A DNA stretch of 64,000 bases from Pontibacter actiniarum. GTDB taxonomy: Bacteria > Bacteroidota > Bacteroidia > Cytophagales > Hymenobacteraceae. The stretch's first letter is position 1. Every line of letters starts with the position of its first letter. The translations under genes were made by a program, and so were the position numbers. The stretch spans positions 682,001 through 746,000 of the forward strand of contig NZ_CP021235.1 of assembly GCF_003585765.1 (NCBI RefSeq), read 5' to 3'. The notes below the pieces were generated by a model, which worked only from the letters and a program-made list of their open reading frames with translations, did no database searches and was not told where the DNA came from. Below are positions 45,435-53,899 of the stretch, piece by piece.

Positions 45435-46061
45435 CTACTCCTGGTAGGTGTCGAGTTTTATTTTCTCGATGAGCAGGTAGTTCTTAAACTGGTGGATAAG
45501 CTTGTCCATCTCCCGCTCTTTCTCCTCCAGCGCCTGCACCTCCTCATCCGAGTCCTGAAGCACGGGCTGCAGGCGGAAAAGGCTGTCCTGGAGCTGTGGA
45601 ATGGCGGCCTCGGTGTGCTGGCGGAGCGAAGGCTCCATATCAGCGGTAAGGGTGCCCTCAAGTTCCTTTATGTACAGCTCCAGAAACGCCACCATGTGCC
45701 AGGGGTTGTTGGGGCGGTTCCAGGTAAAGCTCGTGTTGCAGCGGCGGCAGCGGTAGGTGTTGCACTTCCAGCCGTGCTCGTTGGTGGTAACACCCTGCTT
45801 TTTCAGCATGTCGGCCTTGTGGCACTTAGGGCACTGGGCATTGTCCTCGATTAGTTTCTCCAGGCGCTCACGTTTCGTGAGGATGGCCGTGCGGTTGCTG
45901 GCATGCGTTAGCAACTGCGTCTCCAGGTTCTGGCACGCCTGCGTCAGCTGCTCGTGCGCTGCCGTCAGTTCTCCTGTCTCCATCAACTGGGTGGCGCGCT
46001 TGCTAAAGAAGCGAATCAGTTTGATGAGTTCTCTCTCGTTTGCCTTCAGTGCGTTATTCAT
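45435..46061 (-). CDS. Zinc-ribbon protein of unknown function
   Basis: I do not recognise the family. The 208-residue protein has a helical, partly coiled-coil N-terminal half (about 1-75), a zinc-ribbon-like centre with CPKCHKADML and CNTYRCRRCNTSFTW (cysteines at about 78, 81, 99, 104 and 107), and a helical C-terminal part rich in Leu, Gln and Glu (about 130-205). No signal peptide or membrane segment is present, so it is cytoplasmic. A -7 element lies only 6 bp before the start codon, so the transcript would be essentially leaderless. The ribbon flanked by coils could serve nucleic-acid or protein binding. Confidence 0.72.
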   Translation of the reverse strand: MNNALKANERELIKLIRFFSKRATQLMETGELTAAHEQLTQACQNLETQLLTHASNRTAILTKRERLEKLIEDNAQCPKCHKADMLKKQGVTTNEHGWKCNTYRCRRCNTSFTWNRPNNPWHMVAFLELYIKELEGTLTADMEPSLRQHTEAAIPQLQDSLFRLQPVLQDSDEEVQALEEKEREMDKLIHQFKNYLLIEKIKLDTYQE

Positions 46062-46066
46062 ACATG

Positions 46067-46074
46067 CAAAGGTA
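46067..46074 (-). promoter_or_regulatory. -7 element TACCTTTG for the zinc-ribbon gene
   Basis: On the minus strand TACCTTTG runs from 46074 to 46067, followed by CATGT and then the ATG at 46061. A start site 5-7 nt downstream of the element would put the first transcribed base at or next to the start codon. Confidence 0.55.
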
Positions 46075-46156
46075 AGGCTTTAAGTTAAAAAGTTAAACCG
46101 TTAGGGGCAGAGAGGCACAAGGCGGTTCCGAAGAAGCGCCAAACGCCGGGAGCGTA

Positions 46157-46199
46157 CCGCTGTGGCAGTCTCTGCAGCCAGCACACACTGCCACAGCGG
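46157..46199. repeat. Hairpin downstream of hemJ
   Basis: Thirteen-bp perfect arms (46157-46169 and 46187-46199) start 15 bp beyond the hemJ stop. The T-rich tail is on the plus-strand side, so it is an imperfect terminator for the minus-strand gene but could still end or protect the transcript. Confidence 0.5.
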
Positions 46200-46213
46200 C
46201 ATCTTTCTTATTT

Positions 46214-46750
46214 TTACTGATTCTTTGCCTCCCGCGTTCTTTTGTAGATGCGGATGGCCAGCATAAGTATGGCTGAGAAGAGAATAAGCCCTAAAATGCC
46301 CCACAGCATGCTAAGCGAGCTCTTGAGCACCACCAGAAAGACAATGCTGATGAGGAAGAGCGTGGCCACCTCGTTCCAGATGCGGAGCTGCGTGGAGCTA
46401 TACTTCAGGAGGCCCTGCTGCTGCTGTTTAAAAATGCGGTGGCAGAGAAAGTGGTACACATACAGCCCGACCACAAAGCTGAGCTTCCAGACCAGCCAGC
46501 CGGGTACGGAGCCGTAGAGGTACAGCATGGAGAGCCCGAAAATAAGGGTAAGCACAGCCGAGGGCCAGGTAATGCCGTACCAGAGGCGCTTTTGCATCAG
46601 GGCTAACTGCCGCTGAAGTATGGTTTTCTCCGGCTCCGGTTTTTCAGCGGCCTCGGCAAAGTATATAAACAGGCGCACAATGTAGAACAGCCCGGCAAAC
46701 CAGGTAACCACAAAGATGATATGCAGCGCCTTTACGTAGAAGTAACTCAT
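46214..46750 (-). CDS. hemJ: HemJ-like protoporphyrinogen IX oxidase (CopD/UPF0093 family)
   Basis: This 178-residue membrane protein has four or five hydrophobic helices. It begins MSYFYVKALHIIFVVTWFAG with the conserved histidine at residue 10, and has GLYVYHFLCHRIFKQQ with further histidines, as in HemJ. HemJ oxidises protoporphyrinogen IX to protoporphyrin IX in bacteria lacking HemG and HemY. Its neighbour at 47000-48376 is hemN, which makes protoporphyrinogen IX, so two consecutive steps of haem synthesis lie together. It is preceded by a TACCTTTG -7 element and so has its own promoter. Confidence 0.86.
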   Translation of the reverse strand: MSYFYVKALHIIFVVTWFAGLFYIVRLFIYFAEAAEKPEPEKTILQRQLALMQKRLWYGITWPSAVLTLIFGLSMLYLYGSVPGWLVWKLSFVVGLYVYHFLCHRIFKQQQQGLLKYSSTQLRIWNEVATLFLISIVFLVVLKSSLSMLWGILGLILFSAILMLAIRIYKRTREAKNQ

Positions 46751-46767
46751 AGCAACGTTTCTTTCCG

Positions 46768-46775
46768 CAAAGGTA
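46768..46775 (-). promoter_or_regulatory. -7 element TACCTTTG for hemJ
   Basis: The minus strand reads TACCTTTG from 46775 to 46768, 17 bp before the hemJ start. No good -33 TTG was found. Confidence 0.5.
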
Positions 46776-46952
46776 CGGCGAAATGTTTAATTGCTGCGTG
46801 TTCTCCCGGCGCAAGGGGCAAATCTGTGTTTGTGCTAGCTCCGGTTCTGGCAGCTGCTGTAGTGGCTTTTTGTGCTTGGGTAATTATTACACCTTTGTTC
46901 CGCCGGCGTGGCTATGCGCTGAAAAGCGCAGCCTTTGGCGGGCGTAAAAGCA

Positions 46953-46979
46953 AAAGAGACGCTACTTCGGCGTCTCTTT
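46953..46979 (-). terminator. Rho-independent terminator of hemN
   Basis: Ten-bp perfect arms (46953-46962 and 46970-46979) with a 7-nt loop begin 20 bp after the hemN stop; on the minus strand they are followed by TTTTGCTTTT. Confidence 0.82.
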
Positions 46980-46999
46980 CACAATATTTCAGTTCAAGC

Positions 47000-48376
47000 T
47001 TAAACAGATCTGCTAAAAACGGGTGTGGTAGGTTTATCTGCCCACAGCCTGAGGTCGAGGCACATGGCGACGTTGCGCAGGAACGGGCGACCTTCCTCCA
47101 GCACCTGGATGTGGTTGCTGTCGTAGGTCACCAGGCCATCGGCGGCAAGCGGCTGCAGGCGTACCAGCGCCTGGTTCAGGTACTCCTGTTCCTCGCCCGG
47201 CCAGCTGGTGGCAAGGCGGCACATCAGGTTTAGAATGTGGCGGCGGATGCGTAAATCCTCCCCGGTCAGCTCATGGCCTTTCAGCAGCGGAAGTATGCCG
47301 GTAAAGACGACTTCTTCGTAGGCCTCCACCTCTTTTATGTTCTGCATAAACGCGGTGCCGGTGTCTGAGATGCTGGAGGCACCCAAGCCGATCAACAGCT
47401 CGGTGTGGCGTGGGGTGTAGCCCATAAAGTTGCGGTGCAGGTTGCCTTGCACAGAGGCAACGTACAGTTCATCTTCCGGCAAGGCAAAGTGGTCCAGCCC
47501 GATTTCCACGTAGCCTGCCTCCTGCAGGAGGGTGCGGCCGAGTTCGTAGAGGCCGCGCTTCTCTGCCGGTGCAGGCAGGTCTGCCTCGGAGTAGCGGCGC
47601 TGGGCCTTGCTTTTCCAGGGCACATGGGCGTAGCTGTAGAAGGCGATTCGCTCCGGGTGCAGCTCTTTTACCCGCTCAATCGTGTGGCGCACGCAATCGG
47701 CGCTCTGGTGAGGCAGGCCATAGATAATATCGGCGTTGATGGAAGTATAGCCCATGGCACGGGCCGCATCAAAGATCTCCTTGGTTTGCTCAAACGTCTG
47801 GATTCTGTTAATCACAAACTGCACACGCGGGTCGAAGTCCTGAATGCCCACGCTAAGCCTTCTGAACCCCAGGTCATACAGGACCTGCAGCTGCTCTGCG
47901 TTGGTGGCGTTGGGGTGCACCTCCACGCTAAATTCCGCCTCAGGGGTTACCTCAGCCTTTTCCAGCAGCCCTTCCAGCAACTTTTTCAGATTTTGGGCAC
48001 TGAAGAAAGTGGGGGTGCCGCCGCCCAGGTGCAGCTCCGTGATCCGCGGCTTTTCGTCGAAAACAGCCAGGTACTGCTCCCACTCCTGCAGCAGCGCCTG
48101 CAGGTAGGGCTCCTCTACTGCGTGGTTTTTGGTAATGCGCTTGTTGCAGCCGCAGTAGGTGCAAAGCTGCTCGCAGAAAGGCAGGTGCAGGTACAGGCTG
48201 ATGCCTTCCGTGCTGTTGGTTTTCCGGAACGCCTGCTGTACGTGCTGTAGCCACTGTGTCTGTAGCAGGGGTTTCTCGTCCCAGTAAGGCACGGTGGGGT
48301 AGCTGGTGTAGCGTGGCGACGGTACGTCATACTTAGCCAGCAGCTCGGCAGGGGTGGTGTTCAGCGTAACTTGCAT
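47000..48376 (-). CDS. hemN: Oxygen-independent coproporphyrinogen III oxidase
   Basis: This 458-residue radical-SAM enzyme matches HemN in length. The [4Fe-4S]-binding motif is LHLPFCEQLCTYCGCNKR at about residues 63-80, in the HemN form CxxxCxxCxC. Other landmarks are ELHLGGGTPTFFSAQNLKKL, RLSVGIQDFDPRVQ, NADIIYGLPHQSADCV, and the C-terminal HemN domain. It converts coproporphyrinogen III to protoporphyrinogen IX without oxygen, in the cytoplasm. A near-match to the -7 element (GACCTTTG, 48418-48411) precedes the gene. It faces the D-threonine-aldolase-like gene divergently. Confidence 0.95.
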   Translation of the reverse strand: MQVTLNTTPAELLAKYDVPSPRYTSYPTVPYWDEKPLLQTQWLQHVQQAFRKTNSTEGISLYLHLPFCEQLCTYCGCNKRITKNHAVEEPYLQALLQEWEQYLAVFDEKPRITELHLGGGTPTFFSAQNLKKLLEGLLEKAEVTPEAEFSVEVHPNATNAEQLQVLYDLGFRRLSVGIQDFDPRVQFVINRIQTFEQTKEIFDAARAMGYTSINADIIYGLPHQSADCVRHTIERVKELHPERIAFYSYAHVPWKSKAQRRYSEADLPAPAEKRGLYELGRTLLQEAGYVEIGLDHFALPEDELYVASVQGNLHRNFMGYTPRHTELLIGLGASSISDTGTAFMQNIKEVEAYEEVVFTGILPLLKGHELTGEDLRIRRHILNLMCRLATSWPGEEQEYLNQALVRLQPLAADGLVTYDSNHIQVLEEGRPFLRNVAMCLDLRLWADKPTTPVFSRSV

Positions 48377-48536
48377 CTTGGGGTCTCCTCTCTTTATACT
48401 TTAACTGCGGCAAAGGTCAGGAGTATCAGCGGCTTAGGAAATGACATTTGTCACCATAAAGCGGCTGTGGGTGTGTTTCTTTGCCCAAATCTGTGTAACT
48501 TCACAGGATTTGCCACCTAGTTGCATCGATTATACT

Positions 48537-49655
48537 ATGAGAATTACAACACCTACACTACTACTGGATAAACAGAAAACGATCAGAAACATCCGTCGCA
48601 TGGCTGACAAAGCGAAGCAAAACGGGGTAAGGCTCCGGCCGCACTTTAAAACGCATCAGTCGGCGCAGGTGGGGGAGTGGTTCCGCGAGTTTGGTGTGCA
48701 GGCGATCACGGTATCGTCGGTGCGGATGGCCCGCTACTTTGCCAACCACGGCTGGAAGGATATCATGGTGGCCTTCCCGGTGAACGTGCTGGAGATGGAC
48801 GCGATAAACGAACTGGCCGCCCGGGTAAACCTGCACCTCGTGGCCGTAAACCTCGACACGGTCACAGCTCTCGCACAGCAACTGCGCCACCCGGTGCAGC
48901 TGTCGCTCAAGATCGATACGGGCTACCGCCGCACGGGTATTCTGGCTACCAACTACGCCGAGCTCGACAGCGTGGTGCAGAAGATACGGGAGCAGGACAA
49001 ACTGCAGTTTACCGGCTTTGTGGTGCACGACGGCCATACCTACAAGCAAAACGACGTCTACGCCATCCAAACCATCTACAACACCTCTGTTTACCAGCTG
49101 CACCTGCTGCGCGAGCGCTATAAGTCCAAATTCCCGAACCTGCAGCTGTCCATCGGCGACACGCCTTCCTGCAGCATTATCGACTCGCTGCGCGGGGTGG
49201 ATGAGATACGCCCGGGCAACTTCGTGTTTTACGACCTGACGCAGCAGCGCATCGGCTCCTGCTCCTTCGACGATATCGCAGTGTGTATGGCCTGCCCGGT
49301 GGTGGCTAAGCATCCGGAGCGTGGCGAAATCATACTTTACGGCGGCAGTGTGCACTTCTCCAAGGATGTTATCCTGCAGGAGGATGCCTCGTCTATCTAC
49401 GGCCGCATTGTGGAGCTCACGCCTCAGGGGTGGTCAGGGCCGGTGGAGGGCATCGAGGTGGTGTCGCTTTCGCAGGAGCACGGGGTGGTGAAGGCCTCGC
49501 CGGAGCAGTTTAAGAAGTACAGCGTCGGAGACCTGATGGGGGTGCTGCCGGTGCACTCCTGCCTCACGGCGAACCTGATGCAGGGCTACCTGACAACGGA
49601 GGGCGAGCAGCTGGAGCACCTAACGGGCCTGCCGTACCGCGAACTGGTTTCTTAG
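48537..49655 (+). CDS. D-threonine aldolase-like PLP enzyme (alanine racemase N-terminal fold)
   Basis: I choose the start at 48537 (MRITTPTLLLDKQKTIRNIR), the standard opening of this family; the frame is open back to 48441. The 372-residue protein has the PLP-lysine motif RLRPHFKTHQSAQ, VNLHLVAVNLDTV, LKIDTGYRRTG and FVVHDGHTY; the C-terminal metal-binding region has VLPVHSCLTANLM, with the His and Cys that hold the divalent metal in D-threonine aldolases. It probably cleaves D-3-hydroxy-amino acids to glycine and an aldehyde, or acts on D-serine; the substrate is uncertain. Ends 54 bp before the GH25 gene. Confidence 0.87.
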   Translation: MRITTPTLLLDKQKTIRNIRRMADKAKQNGVRLRPHFKTHQSAQVGEWFREFGVQAITVSSVRMARYFANHGWKDIMVAFPVNVLEMDAINELAARVNLHLVAVNLDTVTALAQQLRHPVQLSLKIDTGYRRTGILATNYAELDSVVQKIREQDKLQFTGFVVHDGHTYKQNDVYAIQTIYNTSVYQLHLLRERYKSKFPNLQLSIGDTPSCSIIDSLRGVDEIRPGNFVFYDLTQQRIGSCSFDDIAVCMACPVVAKHPERGEIILYGGSVHFSKDVILQEDASSIYGRIVELTPQGWSGPVEGIEVVSLSQEHGVVKASPEQFKKYSVGDLMGVLPVHSCLTANLMQGYLTTEGEQLEHLTGLPYRELVS

Positions 49656-49687
49656 CGGAAGGTGTAGCAAATTGTTGTCCGGAAATA

Positions 49688-49695
49688 TACCTTTG
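49688..49695 (+). promoter_or_regulatory. -7 element TACCTTTG for the GH25 gene
   Basis: An exact TAnnTTTG match lies 14 bp before the start at 49710. TTG triplets at 49672 and 49675 are possible -33 elements but the spacing (10-13 bp) is short. Confidence 0.48.
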
Positions 49696-49709
49696 CAACA
49701 GAGGGAGAT

Positions 49710-50537
49710 ATGGCAGCAAACACGAAACCACCGTTAAAGAAAGCACCTGCAGAGAAACCTTTTAAGGTGCCTGCCAAGCGCGCGGTTCGTACCGCGAAGC
49801 CGCGCAAGAAGCAGCAGCAACAGCCGCCAAGGCGCTTCTGGGCTGGCCTGGCTATTCTGCTGGGCATTATCCTGCTGGTGCTCTACGTGGAGTACTTCGT
49901 TGACAAGCCTGAGCCGGTCTGGCCGGAGGGGCATACCGTGTACGGCGTGGACGTGAGCCACTACCAGAAAGAGGTAGACTGGCAGAAAGTGCGCGAAAAT
50001 GAGGTTGTCTTCGCCTTTGTGAAGGCCACGGAGGGCGTTTCGCTCAAGGACAGGAAGTATGAGGAGAACTGGGCCGGTGCCGGAGCTGCCGGCATTATCC
50101 GGGGGGCCTATCACTTTTACCTCCCGTACCTGAACCCGGAAGAGCAGGCCCAGCATTTTGTTTCCAGCGTGCAGCTGCAAAGCGGCGATCTGCCGCCGGT
50201 GCTGGATGTGGAGGTGCGCGGGCGCAAGCCGGTGGCACAGCTGCGCCAGGACCTGAAGGTGTGGCTGGAGAAGGTGGAGAACGCGTACGGCATAAAGCCC
50301 ATCATCTATACCAACTTCAAGTTTTACGAGGATTATCTGGCCGGGCATTTCGACAGCTATCCGCTCTGGATTGCCCATTACCGTGTGCCAAGGCTCCAGA
50401 TAGAGAAAAGCAACACCCGTAAACTGGCCTTCTGGCAGCATACCGATGGCGGCTCCATAGAGGGCATTACCGGTTCTGTGGACTGCAACGTGTTTTACGG
50501 TAGCATGCGGGATTTACGCGGTGTCTGTATAAAATAG
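49710..50537 (+). CDS. GH25-family lysozyme-like muramidase, membrane-anchored
   Basis: This 275-residue protein has a basic N-terminal tail (about 1-46), one membrane segment (about 48-66, LAILLGIILLVLYVEYF) and a GH25 domain (about 80-270). Catalytic-site landmarks are YGVDVSHYQKEVDW (Asp), FAFVKATEGVS, and PVLDVEVRG (the Asp and Glu pair), then IIYTNFKFYEDY and LAFWQHTDGG. GH25 enzymes cleave the glycan strand of peptidoglycan. The anchor places the domain in the periplasm, which suggests wall remodelling rather than attack on other cells. The tail of Lys, Pro and Ala is unusually long. Confidence 0.9.
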   Translation: MAANTKPPLKKAPAEKPFKVPAKRAVRTAKPRKKQQQQPPRRFWAGLAILLGIILLVLYVEYFVDKPEPVWPEGHTVYGVDVSHYQKEVDWQKVRENEVVFAFVKATEGVSLKDRKYEENWAGAGAAGIIRGAYHFYLPYLNPEEQAQHFVSSVQLQSGDLPPVLDVEVRGRKPVAQLRQDLKVWLEKVENAYGIKPIIYTNFKFYEDYLAGHFDSYPLWIAHYRVPRLQIEKSNTRKLAFWQHTDGGSIEGITGSVDCNVFYGSMRDLRGVCIK

Positions 50538-50771
50538 GCGCTGTGCCTGCCGCTTGTAAGGGGGCTACTCGAATAGCCGGGAGGTGCTATCATATAGCTT
50601 CTGTTGTCGCGTTTATACTTTGTCTGCCGGAACCATTGCTTTAGAGGGGGCACAAGTTGCACATGCCTGGATCGGGGTGGCTGGTGCCGCCAGGTATGTA
50701 ATAGAGCGGTTGTCGGAACGGTGTGATTTTTCAACCAGGGCTTCCCAAATGCACAGACACAGACGGTACGT

Positions 50772-50818
50772 ATACATAAAAAAGGCGCAGCCAAAGCGGC
50801 TGCGCCTTTTTTATGTAT
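50772..50818. terminator. Strong bidirectional terminator
   Basis: Two perfect 21-bp arms (50772-50792 and 50798-50818) surround a 5-nt loop, with A-rich and T-rich flanks inside the stem. It lies 12 bp past the stop of the minus-strand low-complexity gene and 234 bp past the GH25 stop. The rest of the 293-bp gap (50538-50830) shows no gene. Confidence 0.88.
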
Positions 50819-50830
50819 GATTCAGGCAGG

Positions 50831-51844
50831 CTAGAACCTGTCCGAGTTGCGGTTGTGGTCGCGGTCCCATGTGCGGGTGCGGTTTTGGCTGCCCATGTAG
50901 CCGCGGTCCCTGTTAGAGGGGTTAAAGCTGCGGTTCCGGTTGTAGTCGTAGTCGCTGTCCCGGTGCTGAATGCTGGTGTTGTCCCTGTCGCGGGCGTATG
51001 TATCGTTCGGGTAGTCTGTGCCACGGCTGCCGCTGAAGCCACTCATGCCGTAAGGCTCTCCGTAGTTCATGTCGGTATTGCCACGGTCGTAGCTGCCCTG
51101 CGAGCCATAGTTGCCGGTGTTATAGTCGCGGTTTGAGCTGCGGCTGTAGCCACTGCCCATGTAGTTGCCCTCGGAGCCACCGTAGTTCTGCGTGCCGTAG
51201 CCCATGCGCTGGTTGTCGCGGCCCTGGTCTCCGCTGCGGTAGCTGCCGCTGCCCTGGTTGTAGTTGTCGCTGTCGAAGCTGTAGCGGCCTTGGTCTCTGC
51301 CCTGGAATCTTCTGGAGACGTCTGAGCCGTAGAGGCCACTGTCTCTCTCGTTGCGGAAGGACGAGCCATGGCTGTCATAGTCGCTCTCGTAGCCGTGGCT
51401 GCGCTGGCGGCTTTGCCCGGATGGGTTATAGTTCATGCTGTTGCCCGGGCTGCTCAGGTTGCTCTGTCTTGCCTGGTCTGCAGATCCTCTGCCGCTGTAA
51501 AAGTTGTAGTCGCTGCCCTGGCTGTGCTGGCCGCCTCTGGACGACCCGAAGCCCTGTGCGCCGCCGTAGCTGCCCATGTTGCCGTAGTTGCGCGATGAGC
51601 TGTAGGTGCCGTATATATCCTGATTGCTGGTGTTACGCGAGCCGCCCATCTCGTTGCCCTGGTTGCCCCAGGTGCCGGTGTTGCCCTCGTTGCCGTAGCC
51701 GCCGCGGGCAGAGGAACCGTAGTTGTCAAAGCGGTAGTTGCTGTCCTGCTCCGGGTGCCTGTAGCGCTCTGAGCGGTGTGTCTGGTAACCGCGGTTTTCG
51801 TCTCTGTTGCTGCGGTTCGAATAGTCTCTGTTCATAGCTTTCAT
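50831..51844 (-). CDS. Low-complexity Gly/Ser/Asn/Arg/Tyr-rich protein of unknown function
   Basis: This 337-residue protein is not recognised. It consists almost entirely of G, S, N, R, D, Y and Q, with short motifs such as NRDYS, GSYGG, SRGG, NYGSQG and DRDNTS. Over the whole length I count one Lys (residue 2), no Cys, one Val, two Ile, two Leu and two Trp. No signal peptide, membrane segment or folded core is visible, so it is probably disordered and cytoplasmic, with the feel of RGG/SYG-type phase-separating or nucleic-acid-binding proteins (inference). A start three codons inside is possible. It ends in a strong terminator, which supports expression as a single-gene unit. Confidence 0.72.
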   Translation of the reverse strand: MKAMNRDYSNRSNRDENRGYQTHRSERYRHPEQDSNYRFDNYGSSARGGYGNEGNTGTWGNQGNEMGGSRNTSNQDIYGTYSSSRNYGNMGSYGGAQGFGSSRGGQHSQGSDYNFYSGRGSADQARQSNLSSPGNSMNYNPSGQSRQRSHGYESDYDSHGSSFRNERDSGLYGSDVSRRFQGRDQGRYSFDSDNYNQGSGSYRSGDQGRDNQRMGYGTQNYGGSEGNYMGSGYSRSSNRDYNTGNYGSQGSYDRGNTDMNYGEPYGMSGFSGSRGTDYPNDTYARDRDNTSIQHRDSDYDYNRNRSFNPSNRDRGYMGSQNRTRTWDRDHNRNSDRF

Positions 51845-51924
51845 GTTTTGGGTTAAAAAAGCGATTTATTCTATCATCTTAACGGATAGGGGCGGCGGGG
51901 GTTGAGGCAAATTCCTTTCGGCGG

Positions 51925-53706
51925 TTAGCGGTGCCAGTGCGTGGCGGAGGCGGCAGTGGCGTCAGGCGCAAGGCTGGTGCCCGGTGCTTTTGCAGACCAG
52001 TAGCGTATGACCTCTTCCCTGCCGAAGATGAACGTGAGCGAGACAACGGTGGCGATTAAAACGACAGCAACCGCCACGTACCGGATGCTGTCGTAGAAGC
52101 CGTGCCGCGTACGCCATACGGCGTAACGCAGCGGCATCAGCAGGGGCTGCAGCATTGCAGCGTGCAGGAAGCGGCGGCGCACCCATTCCATAAACTGCTC
52201 CTGCCCAATCACCACGATACTGCCTACTATGGCCACGTTGGTGAGCGCGAACAGGGCCATCATCTGCACATAGGGGTTGTTGTAAAGGTGCCCGTACTCT
52301 ACCTGGCTAAAGGCTATGGCGCCGATGCTGAGCAGGCATATCAGTATGTTGGGCAGGCTCAGCAGCAGGTTGTTCTTCGGCTTGTCGTCTTTTGGCGTGG
52401 GGATGTACGGCACCCGGATGCGGAGGATAGAGTAGACCAGCCCCAGCAGGAACACCCACCAGGTGCCTGTGCGCAAAATGCCCCCGAACAGGTGGAAGCC
52501 CTTCTCGTTCTTCTCATGGTACCAGCGCTGCGCAAAATGGCGGATGCAGATGGAGATACAGAAGAAGGGCGTGAACATCACCAGAAACTCACCAAGCGAC
52601 ACGTACCACGGAAACTCCGCCAGCACCAGCGCCATGGCCGGAATCAGGAAGTCGATCAGGTTGAAGAGGCCGAAGAGGTAGTACAGCGGCAGCGTGAAGT
52701 AGTGTATCTTTTGGCGGGTTGTAAAGTGGCGGAACAGCTTCGGGTACACCGTGAACAGCAACTCGAAGGTGCCGCGCGCCCATTTGATCTGCTGCTTGTA
52801 GTAAGCCGCCAGCGTTGCCGGAACCAGCCCCCGCGTCAGCATCTTCGGCACGTACGTCGATTTCCAGCCTTTGGCGTGCAGCTGCATGGCCGTGTGCATG
52901 TCCTCTGACAGGCCCGCTGCGTGCCCGCCAATGCTGTCCAGCGCTTTGCGGCGGAAGGTGCAGTTGGCCCCGATGGCCTGCACCGTGCCGTAGCTGTTCA
53001 TGCCCATCATCATGGGGCCGTAAAAGCTGTAGGTTTGCTCTGCCGCACCGTAGGCCACCAGGCTTTCTTTTTGGTTACTGTAGCCCTGCACCACCTGCAC
53101 AAAGCCCACCTCCGGGTCTTCGAAGTATGGCAGCACCTCGTCCAGGAACTCCGGCTGCGGCACATGGTCAGGGTCGAGGATCAGGCAGATGTCCCCGCTG
53201 GCCTGCTTCAGCGCGTTGTTTATGTTGCCGGCCTTGGCGTCCACTTTTTCGGTGCGCGTAACGTGCACCACCCCCAGCCGCTCGCAGGCGGCCTTTAGCA
53301 TGGGGTCGTCGCCTTCGTCGCAGAGGTAGGCGGTGTGGGGGTACCGGATGTTCTGTATGGCCTCCAGCGTGTTGATGATCATACTGCGGGGCTCTCCCGG
53401 GCAGTACGTGGTCAGGATGTCTACTGTGAAGTTGGTGCGCAGCGCCGGCCGCTCGGGTATGCTGACGGTGTAGTAGTGGTACCACTCGTGGAGGGTGCGC
53501 AGTAGCTTGAACAGGAGCGCCGTCGTCAGGAGCCAGTACAAAGGGGCATAGCCTATGTGGTCCCCGTCGATGAACCAGTACAGGAAGAGCCCCATCGTAA
53601 CCAGGCCCATCCAGATCATAAAGCGTATGGTGCGCACATCCCGGCGCAGGAGAGGCGGTGCTGACACTTGTTCAGTAGCGGGTGACTTAAAGAAAGGGAG
53701 TTGCAT
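51925..53706 (-). CDS. Cellulose-synthase-like GT2 membrane glycosyltransferase
   Basis: This 593-residue processive GT2 has two N-terminal membrane segments (about 28-75), a cytoplasmic catalytic domain (about 85-360) and about six C-terminal membrane segments. The D,D,D,QxxRW pattern reads CDEGDDP near 130, LDPDHVPQPEF near 177, GLSEDMHTA near 267 (SED in place of the usual TED) and QQIKWARG near 304 (KW in place of RW). No PilZ domain follows, so direct c-di-GMP control of the BcsA type is not expected. It may make a beta-glucan or a related polymer. It faces the GH2-like lipoprotein gene divergently across 193 bp. Confidence 0.9.
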   Translation of the reverse strand: MQLPFFKSPATEQVSAPPLLRRDVRTIRFMIWMGLVTMGLFLYWFIDGDHIGYAPLYWLLTTALLFKLLRTLHEWYHYYTVSIPERPALRTNFTVDILTTYCPGEPRSMIINTLEAIQNIRYPHTAYLCDEGDDPMLKAACERLGVVHVTRTEKVDAKAGNINNALKQASGDICLILDPDHVPQPEFLDEVLPYFEDPEVGFVQVVQGYSNQKESLVAYGAAEQTYSFYGPMMMGMNSYGTVQAIGANCTFRRKALDSIGGHAAGLSEDMHTAMQLHAKGWKSTYVPKMLTRGLVPATLAAYYKQQIKWARGTFELLFTVYPKLFRHFTTRQKIHYFTLPLYYLFGLFNLIDFLIPAMALVLAEFPWYVSLGEFLVMFTPFFCISICIRHFAQRWYHEKNEKGFHLFGGILRTGTWWVFLLGLVYSILRIRVPYIPTPKDDKPKNNLLLSLPNILICLLSIGAIAFSQVEYGHLYNNPYVQMMALFALTNVAIVGSIVVIGQEQFMEWVRRRFLHAAMLQPLLMPLRYAVWRTRHGFYDSIRYVAVAVVLIATVVSLTFIFGREEVIRYWSAKAPGTSLAPDATAASATHWHR

Positions 53707-53899
53707 GTAAAACCTTTGCTTTAGAATATGTTAAGAGTACAAAAGTGGTGAGGGCAAGTTCTCCTGCGGGAGCCATCCCTATGGTTAGGGCAGCATAAAG
53801 AGCATTGGTAATCTGCCCTGTATACTTGAAACAAGCAGAAATGTTATGCGTAAACCCCCTGACTCCACTAATAAATCTGTCTAATTCCTTCCCATACAT

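Noticed and set aside
47405-48250. Plus-strand ORF of 281 codons opposite hemN
   Set aside because: Antisense shadow; hemN has all catalytic motifs.
51133-51837. Plus-strand Cys/Arg/Ser-rich ORF of 234 codons opposite the low-complexity gene
   Set aside because: Repetitive composition on one strand produces an equally repetitive antisense frame; the minus frame has the start, terminator and composition seen in intrinsically disordered proteins. Confidence in this choice is moderate.
52102-52908. Plus-strand ORF of 268 codons opposite the cellulose-synthase-like gene
   Set aside because: Antisense shadow with high His, Gln and Arg content.
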